Source: an uncultured Phascolarctobacterium sp. (GTDB taxonomy: Bacteria; Bacillota; Negativicutes; Acidaminococcales; Acidaminococcaceae). Taken from it: DNA of 5,673 bases. The position numbers were made by a program, and so were the translations under genes. The stretch is taken from NCBI GenBank assembly GCA_900553055.1, contig USBV01000103.1:1-5673 (forward strand), read 5' to 3'. How positions within the stretch are numbered: position 1 is the first letter of the stretch; every line of letters begins with the position of its first letter. Positions 1 to 5,673 of the stretch are shown one piece after another. The notes beneath the pieces were generated by a model. It was not told the DNA's origin and did no database searches. It worked only from the letters and a program-made list of their open reading frames with translations.

Positions 1-219
1 ATCGCCGCCAGTGAGGCCACTATGGGAGCGCACGCCACTCAGGCCGTGCTCCACAGATTTTTCCATAACCGCCAGCATGGCCTGCATTTTAGCAAGCAAA
101 TCCTCCTCAGAGCATTCCAGCTCGCGCATATTATAATCAATCAAAAAATCATCCAGGGATTGCTGCCAGCGCGTTGCTTCTTCAATCCAGCTGTTTAAGG
201 AAAGCATCTCTTTTTTCAT
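1..219 (-). CDS. sdaAA: L-serine dehydratase, iron-sulfur-dependent, alpha subunit (N-terminal part, cut by window edge)
   Basis: This is the catalytic alpha subunit of the two-subunit bacterial [4Fe-4S] L-serine dehydratase, which deaminates L-serine to pyruvate and ammonia in the cytoplasm. Only the first 73 residues lie in the window. The start ATG at 219-217 is preceded by GAGGTG (232-227), seven bases away and overlapping the sdaAB stop codon. The visible part is a helical, acidic N-terminus (MKKEMLSLNSWIEE) ending in SGLTGGD at residues 67-73, the conserved motif that opens the catalytic domain of this family. The cluster cysteines lie further downstream, outside the window, so an intact active site cannot be confirmed. 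It follows sdaAB by 11 nt and is almost certainly cotranslated with it. A second ATG at codon 5 is less well spaced from the ribosome binding site. Confidence 0.93.
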   Translation of the reverse strand, partial: MKKEMLSLNSWIEEATRWQQSLDDFLIDYNMRELECSEEDLLAKMQAMLAVMEKSVEHGLSGVRSHSGLTGGD

Positions 220-230
220 CAGCTCGCACC

Positions 231-896
231 TCACAAAACACTGGCGATAAAACGCACCGACTCAATTTGCTGCAGCGCGCCAATAAGATTTAAAATCTCC
301 TGTGGCACTGCTTCATCACATTCAATAACCATAGAGGCCATGCCGCCCTTATCACTGCGGAACAAGCGCATGGTCGCAATATTCACGCCCGCATTAGCCA
401 AGGTGCTGGTCACCAGGGCAATAACGCCGCGCGTATCAATATGCACTGTCAAAATCGCCGGCAGTCGTCCCGTCAGCTCCACAGGGAAGCCATCGATTTC
501 CGTTACCTTTACCTGGCCGCCACCCACGGGGGAGCCAATGATTTCGCAATAGCTGCCGCTGGCGCTGGTCAGCTTAAAGAGCACCGTATTAGGATGCGCC
601 ATATTACCCAAATCGATTTTATTGAAGCTATATACTAAGCCCTCGCTAGCTGCATAACTAGCAGCCTCAGGGATGCGCTCGTCATCGGGCATCCAGCCCA
701 TCAGCCCCGCCAGCAGTGCCATATCCGTGCCGTGGCCTTGATAAGTTTCGGCAAAGGAACCGTGCAGATTGATTTCCGCCTTCACCGGCTTGCCGCCTAA
801 AATACTGGCCGCCAACAGGCCTAGGCGCACCGCTCCCGCGGTGTGAGAGCTAGAAGGTCCAATCATTACCGGACCAATAATATCAATCAGATTCAT
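231..896 (-). CDS. sdaAB: L-serine dehydratase, iron-sulfur-dependent, beta subunit
   Basis: This 221-residue beta subunit partners SdaAA in the oxygen-sensitive [4Fe-4S] L-serine dehydratase. The N-terminal part carries the family signature IGPVMIGPSSSHTAGAVRLG (residues 7-26), followed by HGSFAETYQGHGTD from residue 45. The last 75 residues or so (about 147-221) form an ACT domain, beginning LTVHIDTRGVIALVTSTLAN, a fold that often binds amino acids. The reading frame stays open upstream to an ATG at 1001, but that would overlap the preceding gene by about 90 bp and add 35 residues (MCSYLYGSGS...) unlike this family. The ATG at 896 is preceded by AGGGGGGA (912-905) and places the conserved domain at residue 2, so it is chosen. 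It sits 14 nt after the HutP-family gene and 11 nt before sdaAA. The length suits the separate beta subunits of Firmicutes; in many Proteobacteria the two domains are fused. Confidence 0.95.
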   Translation of the reverse strand: MNLIDIIGPVMIGPSSSHTAGAVRLGLLAASILGGKPVKAEINLHGSFAETYQGHGTDMALLAGLMGWMPDDERIPEAASYAASEGLVYSFNKIDLGNMAHPNTVLFKLTSASGSYCEIIGSPVGGGQVKVTEIDGFPVELTGRLPAILTVHIDTRGVIALVTSTLANAGVNIATMRLFRSDKGGMASMVIECDEAVPQEILNLIGALQQIESVRFIASVL

Positions 897-910
897 ATTA
901 TTAATCCCCC

Positions 911-1354
911 CTATTCGTCGCTGGCAAGACTGCGATGCGCAAGGCCAACGCACATTTCGTTTAGATTTAATACTCCCACTCCCATATAAATAGCTACACA
1001 AAGATGCTCGCCACAGCGGGCAATACCAATTTTGCCGCCCACATTAAAGCCCACAGCCTTATTCTTCACCTGCTCCAAAGCCTCATGCGCAGCGCCTGCC
1101 ACAGCACCGGCGCCCACATGGGTTTCTGTCACAAGGCCCTGGCGCTGAGCGGCAACAACGGCACGTTCAATAATCTTCACAATGGAGGGTATAAATTCGC
1201 CGCCAAAATCCACAGCGGTGGACTTAATCCCCTCACTAGCCAAACGCTCCTTCACGCGCATTTCTTCTAAGCGATTAGCCGTGAGCGCAATATGCAGTGC
1301 AGCGCGACCAATATTAATACTGCTATAGGAGGTCTTTAGAGTTTCTTTGGTCAT
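911..1354 (-). CDS. HutP-family protein, probable RNA-binding regulator of the serine operon
   Basis: The product is 147 residues, close to Bacillus subtilis HutP (about 148), the histidine- and Mg2+-dependent antiterminator that binds UAG-rich RNA of the hut operon. Recognition rests on the C-terminal half: ETHVGAGAVAGAAHEALEQV (residues 77-96), then VGGKIGIARCGEHLCVAIYMGVGVLN and CVGLAH (135-140). From memory these match the order of HutP's ESH...EAL, TVGLRFAVLRG, IAVSLYGTIG and GVGINH. His79 appears to match the HutP metal ligand His73. The other two recalled ligands (His77, His138) do not seem to have counterparts, and there is an apparent four-residue insertion after His79. The ligand may therefore differ from histidine plus Mg2+. 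The ATG overlaps the symporter stop codon by one base (TAATG), and sdaAB follows after 14 nt. Its place inside a serine operon suggests it regulates that operon; this is inferred. Family assignment is confident, function is not. Confidence 0.82.
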   Translation of the reverse strand: MTKETLKTSYSSINIGRAALHIALTANRLEEMRVKERLASEGIKSTAVDFGGEFIPSIVKIIERAVVAAQRQGLVTETHVGAGAVAGAAHEALEQVKNKAVGFNVGGKIGIARCGEHLCVAIYMGVGVLNLNEMCVGLAHRSLASDE

Positions 1355-2796
1355 TATGCTTCCTCTTCCTCAACCATTACAACCTCTTTAATTTTCTCTT
1401 TATCCAATACGGATACTAAAAGGAAGGTTGCAATACAAATAGGCCATTCAAAATAAATAACTTCGTTAGCAAAAACAGGCTTCAAGCCTTGGATGGGGCT
1501 GCCAGGCATGTACCACAGCACCATGCCGATGATACCCACCAGAGTGGTCCAGAACGCAGAGCTGCGACGGCAGATGCCGGGAGCCCAAATAGTAAAGAAG
1601 AATACGCAGGTCAGTGCGGTGGTCATGGACAGACCAGCAATCATAGTTCTTACAATACCAGCTGCATTGAAGGCAAACCACAGGGTTACCAGGCCAACAG
1701 CAACAACAGTAACACGGCTGATTACAACAGCCTTTGCCTCGGCTACTCCGGGGTTAATAAAGCGTTTATAAATATCTTGGGTGAACAAAGTTGCAGTACC
1801 CATCAAAATAGCGCAGGCAGTGGATACGTCCGCAGCCCACATTGCTGCCAAGGTTACACCACCGGCCAAGGGGTCAAGGCTCATAATAACCTTGGGCATA
1901 GCCAGAGCTGCCTGGCTCATGGGCATTTCCGGGAACATAACCTTCGCAACCACGCCAACAACAGCGCAGATGAAGCCAACGGGGAAAATCATTAAGCCTG
2001 CCAGAAGGTAGCCGTTACGAGCTGCCTTAACATTTTCGGCAGCGCAGGCAAATTGCACGGGGCCTTGCGCAGTAATGGTTTGGGTAATCATAACGATGAT
2101 GTTACCAATAATAACGGCCAAGGGCAAGCCGGCAATCGGAGAAGCCATAATCTCCGCATTGGGCAGCTTAGCAACCATTGCGTCCCAGCCACCAACATTA
2201 GCTACAGATTGGGTTGCGGAATAAATGATACCAACATAAATCAAGGTTACACTGACGATATTGGACAGGCCGGAGGACCACAGGCCACCAATCAGGGTGA
2301 TACCGATAAATACCACTGCGCTCATAATCATACCAGTTTTGAAGGTAAAAATGTTGGGCAGCAAAGAGGACAAAATCGCGCCGCCTGCCATATATTGCAG
2401 GGATGTGATTACGCCCATGATAATAATCAAACCAATGGCGCCAATCAAACGTCCCTTGGTGTCATAATAGTTTTCGAAAAACTCAGGGATGGTAGAAACC
2501 TTCATAGAGCGCAGCTTACCGGCTGCAACTAAGCCCATAACGATGGCGCCGATGGACCATGCACCATTATACCAGCCTGCGGATAAGCCTACGCCGAACG
2601 CTCTTTGCGCTACGCCAACGGTAGAGGCAGCACCAACTGCCAAGCCCGTAACATTAACAGCTACCAAAATGGTGGTCAGCTTGCGGCTGGCCAAAAGGAA
2701 GGCTGTGGAGCCAGCGTCAGCTCTCTTTTTAACCCAAAAGCTGATACCAAAAAGAAGCGCAATGTAAGCGCACACGATGAATAATTGAATAGACAT
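1354..2796 (-). CDS. Sodium:solute symporter (SSS/SLC5 family), probable amino acid importer
   Basis: This is a 480-residue inner-membrane secondary transporter of the sodium:solute symporter family (LeuT fold), with about 13 hydrophobic segments and a charged tail ending in EEEEEA. The clearest signature is AADVSTACAILMGTATLFTQDIY at residues 321-343 (split here as AADVSTACAIL then MGTATLFTQDIY). It lines up without gaps with the SGLT/PutP segment containing the Na2-site Ser-Ser pair, here Ser325-Thr326. The conserved GLWSSG stretch falls at about residues 171-176. The substrate cannot be read from sequence, but position as first gene of an operon with sdaAB-sdaAA suggests serine or a related amino acid (inference). 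The frame stays open to an ATG at 2856, but those 20 extra residues would cover a leader hairpin and lack a ribosome binding site. The ATG at 2796 has GAAAGG ten bases upstream and begins directly with the first membrane segment. Confidence 0.9.
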   Translation of the reverse strand: MSIQLFIVCAYIALLFGISFWVKKRADAGSTAFLLASRKLTTILVAVNVTGLAVGAASTVGVAQRAFGVGLSAGWYNGAWSIGAIVMGLVAAGKLRSMKVSTIPEFFENYYDTKGRLIGAIGLIIIMGVITSLQYMAGGAILSSLLPNIFTFKTGMIMSAVVFIGITLIGGLWSSGLSNIVSVTLIYVGIIYSATQSVANVGGWDAMVAKLPNAEIMASPIAGLPLAVIIGNIIVMITQTITAQGPVQFACAAENVKAARNGYLLAGLMIFPVGFICAVVGVVAKVMFPEMPMSQAALAMPKVIMSLDPLAGGVTLAAMWAADVSTACAILMGTATLFTQDIYKRFINPGVAEAKAVVISRVTVVAVGLVTLWFAFNAAGIVRTMIAGLSMTTALTCVFFFTIWAPGICRRSSAFWTTLVGIIGMVLWYMPGSPIQGLKPVFANEVIYFEWPICIATFLLVSVLDKEKIKEVVMVEEEEA

Positions 2797-2806
2797 AAAA
2801 ACACTA

Positions 2807-2812
2807 CCTTTC
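2807..2812 (-). promoter_or_regulatory. Ribosome binding site of the symporter gene
   Basis: On the minus strand the sequence reads GAAAGG, ten bases before the ATG at 2796. It decides the start in favour of the 480-residue form over the 500-residue frame. The site is followed immediately by UAG (2806-2804), so a protein binding UAG triplets here could in principle block ribosome access. Confidence 0.6.
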
Positions 2813-2838
2813 TTCCATGCTTCTTTGCACGCACGATA

Positions 2839-2855
2839 TGCCCCCAAAGAGGGCA
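2839..2855 (-). other. Leader RNA hairpin upstream of the serine operon
   Basis: Read on the minus strand, UGCCCUC (2855-2849), UUU (2848-2846) and GGGGGCA (2845-2839) form a 7-bp stem with one G-U pair and a three-base loop. It lies in the predicted transcript leader, about 42 nt before the symporter ATG and directly after two UAG-containing repeats. No U-run follows the stem, so it does not look like a standard intrinsic terminator. It could be an antiterminator partner, a pause site or a translation-control element. Confidence 0.45.
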
Positions 2856-2871
2856 CTTACTACCATACTAC
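2856..2871 (-). repeat. Tandem UAG-containing 8-mers in the serine operon leader
   Basis: On the minus strand two adjacent 8-mers read GTAGTATG (2871-2864) and GTAGTAAG (2863-2856). They place two UAG triplets eight bases apart (five-base spacer), followed by AAG, just before the leader hairpin. B. subtilis HutP binds NAG triplets spaced by four bases near a terminator stem. The spacing here is one base longer and there are fewer copies, so this is a candidate and not a textbook site. The core GGTAGT recurs at 2808-2803 at the symporter ribosome binding site. Confidence 0.4.
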
Positions 2872-2893
2872 ACACGGCAATAAATTACCTTTT

Positions 2894-2922
2894 ATTATAT
2901 CAACTCTTAAGGATAAATAAAA
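2894..2922 (-). promoter_or_regulatory. Probable sigma-70-type promoter of the serine operon
   Basis: A perfect TATAAT -10 box lies at 2899-2894 on the minus strand. The hexamer 17 bases upstream (2922-2917) reads TTTTAT, a poor -35 match, which would fit an activated or otherwise regulated promoter. Transcription would begin near 2887, giving a leader of about 91 nt before the symporter ATG. The -10 is convincing; the -35 is not. Confidence 0.55.
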
Positions 2923-2952
2923 GCCTTTCGCGCAAAAAGCTGCCCAATATTT

Positions 2953-2966
2953 GCAAAACGTTTTGC
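2953..2966. promoter_or_regulatory. Perfect 14-bp palindrome, candidate operator
   Basis: GCAAAACGTTTTGC is a perfect inverted repeat centred on CG, in the intergenic region between the two divergent units. A symmetric A-rich/T-rich site with a central CG is typical of LacI/GalR-family operators. It does not fit the CcpA cre pattern because the TG...CA ends are missing. The half-site GCAAAA recurs on the plus strand at 2932-2937 and 2978-2983. The palindrome lies about 31 bp upstream of the predicted -35 of the serine operon and about 60 bp upstream of the predicted -35 of the rightward unit. Confidence 0.4.
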
Positions 2967-3025
2967 CAAAATTTTACGCAAAATTTTTTCTGTTAGCCAG
3001 CAAAGAAAAAGGATTTTACTCTTTC

Positions 3026-3054
3026 TTGTCGAACTTTGTAATGTATGTTATATG
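3026..3054 (+). promoter_or_regulatory. Possible promoter of the rightward unit
   Basis: TTGTCG (3026-3031) and TATATG (3049-3054) are separated by 17 bases and resemble a sigma-70-type promoter. Transcription would then start near 3061, inside the GGAGGG ribosome binding site at 3059-3064, leaving almost no leader. That is awkward, so either the start point is shifted upstream or the true promoter lies in the AT-rich stretch before it. Confidence 0.3.
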
Positions 3055-3058
3055 TATT

Positions 3059-3064
3059 GGAGGG
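3059..3064 (+). promoter_or_regulatory. Ribosome binding site deciding the TSCPD gene start
   Basis: GGAGGG lies six bases before the ATG at 3071. It selects this start over an open frame reaching back to 2951, whose first 40 codons would run through the palindrome and promoter region. Confidence 0.75.
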
Positions 3065-3070
3065 AAGTTT

Positions 3071-3310
3071 ATGTTTGAATATGCACCCCAGGGAGTGTGC
3101 TCCCGCAAAATAAATTTTGATATTATCGATGGCAAGCTGCACAATGTACATTTCACCGGCGGCTGCCCCGGAAATTTGATTGCAATTAGCAAGCTAGTCG
3201 AGGGCAAGGATGCGCTGGAAATAGCTGCTTTGCTCGAAGGCAACCAATGCGGCATGCGCGGCACCAGCTGTGCGGACCAATTGGCAAAGGCCATCAAATC
3301 TTTTCTGTAA
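3071..3310 (+). CDS. Stand-alone TSCPD-domain protein (TIGR03905-type)
   Basis: This 79-residue cytoplasmic protein consists almost entirely of one TSCPD domain, the module also found at the C-terminus of B12-dependent ribonucleotide reductase NrdJ. Visible hallmarks are an N-terminal GVCSRKI (residues 8-14), HFTGGCPGNLIAISKL (27-42) and C60-GMRGTSC67-ADQLAKAI. The family's naming motif TSCPD is here TSCAD. Four cysteines (10, 32, 60, 67) and His27 could form a metal or redox site, but no partner or reaction is known for stand-alone versions. The ATG at 3071 is fixed by GGAGGG and matches the family's usual length of about 80 residues. It is first in the rightward unit, 49 nt before the corA-like gene. 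No ribonucleotide reductase gene is visible nearby. Family assignment is strong; function unknown. Confidence 0.85.
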   Translation: MFEYAPQGVCSRKINFDIIDGKLHNVHFTGGCPGNLIAISKLVEGKDALEIAALLEGNQCGMRGTSCADQLAKAIKSFL

Positions 3311-3359
3311 GTAACAAATATTTTAAAATCAAGGGAGTATTAGGAAAGGAGGGTTCACT

Positions 3360-4316
3360 ATGTACAAGATTGTAAAAAGTTCGGATAATGGTCTGGACGA
3401 ATTGGAGCTGGACAATTTAGAAAAAGGCTATTGGCTGGACATAGTGGCGCCCTCTGAGGACGAATTGCAGGAAGTAGCTGCTGCCACCGGCATTCAAATG
3501 GACTTTTTGAGCGCCGCACTGGACGAAGAAGAAAAATCCCGTATCGAGGTCGAAGATGACCAAATTTTGATTTTGGTGGATATCCCCTTCTTCCGCAGCA
3601 ACAAGGATTATGATACCCTGCCCTTGGGCATCATCATCACGGAAAACGGCATCACCACCGTTTGCTTGGAGGCCAATGGCGTCACCGCCGACTTTGGCAG
3701 TCACAACGCCCGCCTCTTCAGCACCTTTAAGAAGACGCGTTTTCTCTTCCAAATTTTGTATAAATCTGCCACTTTATATCTAAAGTATATCCGCATTATC
3801 ATCAAACGCACGGATGAGTTGGAAATTCACTTGCGTCAGTCCATGGAAAATAACGAGCTCTTTAATTTGCTCGATTTGCAAAAATCTCTGACCTATTTTT
3901 CTACCTCCCTGCGCAGTAATTCCATCGTTATGGAAAGGCTGCTGCGTTTGCGTAATGCTAACGCCAGTGCTTCCCAACACCTCATTAAGGTGTACGAGGA
4001 GGACGAGGATTTGCTGGATGATGTTATCATTGAATATAAGCAGGCTGTGGAAATGGTTGAGATGTATAGCCACATTCTTAACAGCATGATGGAAGTATTT
4101 GCCAGCATTATCAGCAACAACCTGAACCTAGTCATGAAATTCTTGGCTTCGGTCACCATTTTGCTGGCCATCCCCACACTCATCAGCGGCCTGTGGGGCA
4201 TGAATGTGCATGTTCCCTTCGCCGACAGCCCCTATGGCTTTGCCATCGTCGTATGCTTAGCCTTCGTGGTGGCCATCGGCAGCGCCCTCTTTTTGTGGAA
4301 GCGGCGCATGTTCTAA
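3360..4316 (+). CDS. corA: CorA-family divalent metal ion (probably magnesium) transporter
   Basis: The product has 318 residues, the usual size for CorA, a homopentameric inner-membrane channel for Mg2+ (sometimes Co2+ or Ni2+). The first 255 or so residues are the acidic cytoplasmic domain, including DEEEKSRIEVEDDQILILVD (residues 55-74) typical of the alpha/beta core, and a long helical stalk. Membrane segment 1 spans about 258-279 and ends in the family signature GMN at 280-282. A short periplasmic loop (VHVPFADSP) leads to membrane segment 2 (about 292-313) and a basic end, KRRMF. The residue before GMN is Trp, where Tyr is more usual, and the loop lacks the MPE-type sequence of the classic E. 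coli and Thermotoga proteins. Both are common in divergent CorA paralogues, so the ion preference is not certain. AAAGGAGGG at 3345-3353 supports the start. No Mg2+-sensing leader was recognised in the 49-nt gap upstream. Confidence 0.93.
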   Translation: MYKIVKSSDNGLDELELDNLEKGYWLDIVAPSEDELQEVAAATGIQMDFLSAALDEEEKSRIEVEDDQILILVDIPFFRSNKDYDTLPLGIIITENGITTVCLEANGVTADFGSHNARLFSTFKKTRFLFQILYKSATLYLKYIRIIIKRTDELEIHLRQSMENNELFNLLDLQKSLTYFSTSLRSNSIVMERLLRLRNANASASQHLIKVYEEDEDLLDDVIIEYKQAVEMVEMYSHILNSMMEVFASIISNNLNLVMKFLASVTILLAIPTLISGLWGMNVHVPFADSPYGFAIVVCLAFVVAIGSALFLWKRRMF

Positions 4317-4335
4317 AAACTTACTACTCATTTTT

Positions 4336-4343
4336 AAGGAGGT
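4336..4343 (+). promoter_or_regulatory. Strong Shine-Dalgarno of the HerA-like ATPase gene
   Basis: AAGGAGGT, a full match to the 16S rRNA anti-SD, sits six bases before the ATG at 4350. It lies in the 33-nt gap after corA, where no terminator stem is visible, which supports cotranscription with corA. Confidence 0.7.
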
Positions 4344-4349
4344 TACCAT

Positions 4350-5673
4350 ATGTATTTACCCAAGCTGCACAAGGTTTGGCTGTGCCAAAATAGCCAGGGC
4401 GGCATTTACTTAACCCCCAAAATGGCCAATCGCCATGGCCTCATCGCCGGCGCCACCGGCACCGGCAAAACCGTTACCTTAAAGGTTTTGGCCGAAAGCT
4501 TTAGCGAAATGGGCGTGCCCGTTTTCCTGGCTGATATCAAGGGCGACGTTTCCGGCATGATTTTACCCGGCGAGGACAGCGAAGGCTTCCAAAAGCGTAT
4601 TAAAAACAAACTGGGCTTGGACATGGAATGGAAATTTGCCGGCTATCCCGTGCGCTTCTGGGATGTGTATGGCAAGATGGGTCTGCCCGTGCGCACCACC
4701 ATCTCCGATATGGGTCCGGAGCTTTTGAGCCGTTTACTGGAGCTCAACGATACCCAATCCGGCGTTATGAATATTGTCTTTCGCGTTGCTGATGCGCAAG
4801 GCTTGCTGCTTTTAGACTTTAAGGATTTGCGCAGCATGGTGCAATATGTAGGCGACCATGCCGCTGAAATTAAAATGGAGTACGGCAACGTTTCTTCCCA
4901 AAGCATCGGCGCCATTCAAAGAGCGCTGCTGCGCTTGGAGGACCAGGGCGGCAACATCTTCTTTGGCGAGCCTGCGCTCGATATCAAGGATTGGTTTGCT
5001 ACCGACAGCGATGGCCGCGGCGTTATCAATTTGCTGCACTGCACCGAGCTCTTCCAAAACCCCCTGCTCTATTCCACCTTCCTGCTGTGGATGCTCTCCG
5101 AGCTTTACGAAATGATGCCCGAAGCAGGCGATTTGAATAAGCCTAAGATGGTCTTCTTCTTTGACGAAGCACATCTTATCTTTAAGGATGCTCCCCGCTC
5201 CCTGCTGGACAAGGTGGAGCAAATTGTGCGCTTGATTCGCTCCAAGGGCATTGGTATTTACTTTATTACCCAACAGCCCGCGGATATTCCCGACAGTGTT
5301 TTGGCGCAATTGGGCAACAAGCTGCAGCACGCGCTGCGCGCTTATACTCCGAAGGAGCGCAAGGGCCTGAAGGCCGCAGCGCAAGCCTTCCGCCCCAACC
5401 CTGACTTGAATGCAGAGGCCGCTTTAGGCGAGCTGGGCACCGGCGAGGTTTTGGTATCCCTGCTGGACGAGGAAGGCGTGCCCACCATGGTACAGCGCGC
5501 GTATGTAATGCCGCCGCGCAGCTATCTGGGTACCTGCTCCGACGAGGTGCGCCGTCAGGCGATTCAGGAAACGCCGCTGCATACAAAATATGCCAAGGCT
5601 ATCGACCGCGAATCTGCTTACGAAATTTTGCAAAAGCGCGCTCAGCAAGCCGCTGCCGCCGAGGCTGAGCCCG
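4350..5673 (+). CDS. HerA-like / YjgR (DUF853) family ATPase, cut by window edge
   Basis: The frame opens at ATG 4350 and runs off the window after 441 codons; E. coli YjgR has about 500 residues, so most of the protein is present. The N-terminus has [20 protein letters not shown] from residue 25, with Walker A GATGTGKT at 34-41. Next come a conserved DIKGDV segment, [18 protein letters not shown], and [10 protein letters not shown]. Walker B is VFFFDEAH at 268-275 with Asp272 and catalytic Glu273, followed by RLIRSKG and the sensor-like TQQP at 307-310. This order matches YjgR almost block by block as I recall that sequence. The fold is the HerA/FtsK P-loop ATPase core, whose relatives include DNA translocases that work with NurA nuclease, but no nurA gene is visible and the cellular role of YjgR-type proteins is not settled. 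The last residues seen are Ala/Glu-rich (QQAAAAEAE), probably a linker. No frameshift is seen. Confidence 0.92.
   Translation, partial: MYLPKLHKVWLCQNSQGGIYLTPKMANRHGLIAGATGTGKTVTLKVLAESFSEMGVPVFLADIKGDVSGMILPGEDSEGFQKRIKNKLGLDMEWKFAGYPVRFWDVYGKMGLPVRTTISDMGPELLSRLLELNDTQSGVMNIVFRVADAQGLLLLDFKDLRSMVQYVGDHAAEIKMEYGNVSSQSIGAIQRALLRLEDQGGNIFFGEPALDIKDWFATDSDGRGVINLLHCTELFQNPLLYSTFLLWMLSELYEMMPEAGDLNKPKMVFFFDEAHLIFKDAPRSLLDKVEQIVRLIRSKGIGIYFITQQPADIPDSVLAQLGNKLQHALRAYTPKERKGLKAAAQAFRPNPDLNAEAALGELGTGEVLVSLLDEEGVPTMVQRAYVMPPRSYLGTCSDEVRRQAIQETPLHTKYAKAIDRESAYEILQKRAQQAAAAEAEP

Noticed and set aside
897..1001. Upstream extension of sdaAB to an ATG at 1001
   Set aside because: It overlaps the HutP-family gene by about 90 bp, adds 35 residues unlike the family, and the ATG at 896 has a strong ribosome binding site and starts right at the conserved domain.
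1489..1995. Plus-strand open frame of 168 codons opposite the symporter gene
   Set aside because: Its translation is low-complexity (Ser, Gly, His, Gln, Asn rich), has no recognisable domain, and the opposite strand encodes a clear SSS transporter.
2053..2532. Plus-strand open frame of 159 codons opposite the symporter gene
   Set aside because: It is rich in Asn, Gly, His and Gln, as expected from reading a hydrophobic membrane protein gene backwards, and has no ribosome binding site or family match.
2839..2855. Leader hairpin as an intrinsic terminator
   Set aside because: The stem has only 7 bp and is followed by UAUCGUGC on the minus strand, not by a U-run; on the plus strand it is followed by CUUACUAC.
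2797..2856. Upstream extension of the symporter to an ATG at 2856
   Set aside because: The 20 extra residues are polar and unlike the family, the leader hairpin covers them, and there is no ribosome binding site before 2856.
2953..2966. Palindrome as a CcpA catabolite-response element
   Set aside because: The cre pattern needs TG at the left end and CA at the right end of the 14-mer; here the ends are GC and GC, so only the central CG fits.
2951..3070. Upstream extension of the TSCPD protein by 40 codons
   Set aside because: It would run through the palindrome and promoter region, and the ATG at 3071 has GGAGGG at ideal spacing and gives the family's normal length.
4812..5384. Minus-strand open frame of 190 codons opposite the HerA-like ATPase
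   Set aside because: It lies wholly antisense to a strongly conserved P-loop ATPase, and its sequence resembles no family I know.

Overview
The window looks like chromosomal DNA from an anaerobic Bacillota (Firmicutes) bacterium. Most genes have strong AGGAGG-type ribosome binding sites. There is a two-subunit L-serine dehydratase of the type found in amino-acid-fermenting Firmicutes, a HutP-family protein, and a stand-alone TSCPD protein of the TIGR03905 type. Mixed GC content and gene style suggest Negativicutes or Clostridia; this is inference, and no rRNA or other marker gene is present. No phage, IS, CRISPR or tRNA sequence was seen.

The window splits into two divergent transcription units separated by about 274 bp of AT-rich DNA (2797-3070). 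The leftward unit (minus strand) is a tightly packed serine catabolism operon. In order of transcription it holds a sodium:solute symporter, a HutP-family protein (1-nt overlap with the symporter), sdaAB (L-serine dehydratase beta, 14-nt gap) and sdaAA (alpha, 11-nt gap, cut by the window edge). The likely logic is import of an amino acid, presumably serine, and its deamination to pyruvate and ammonia. The RNA-binding-type HutP homologue is a good candidate for the operon's own regulator. A perfect -10 box (TATAAT on the minus strand) gives a leader of about 91 nt. This leader carries two tandem UAG-containing 8-mers just upstream of a 7-bp hairpin, and another UAG at the symporter's Shine-Dalgarno.

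The rightward unit (plus strand) holds a 79-aa TSCPD-domain protein, a CorA-family divalent cation transporter and a YjgR/DUF853 HerA-like ATPase cut by the right edge. Gaps are 49 and 33 nt with no terminator seen, so cotranscription is plausible. The three have no obvious shared pathway.

The most interesting item is the pairing of the HutP-family gene with repeated UAG triplets in the leader of a serine operon, a possible variant of HutP-type antitermination that senses something other than histidine. A perfect 14-bp palindrome with a central CG in the divergent intergenic region is a second candidate regulatory element. Both are hypotheses drawn from the sequence, not demonstrated systems.
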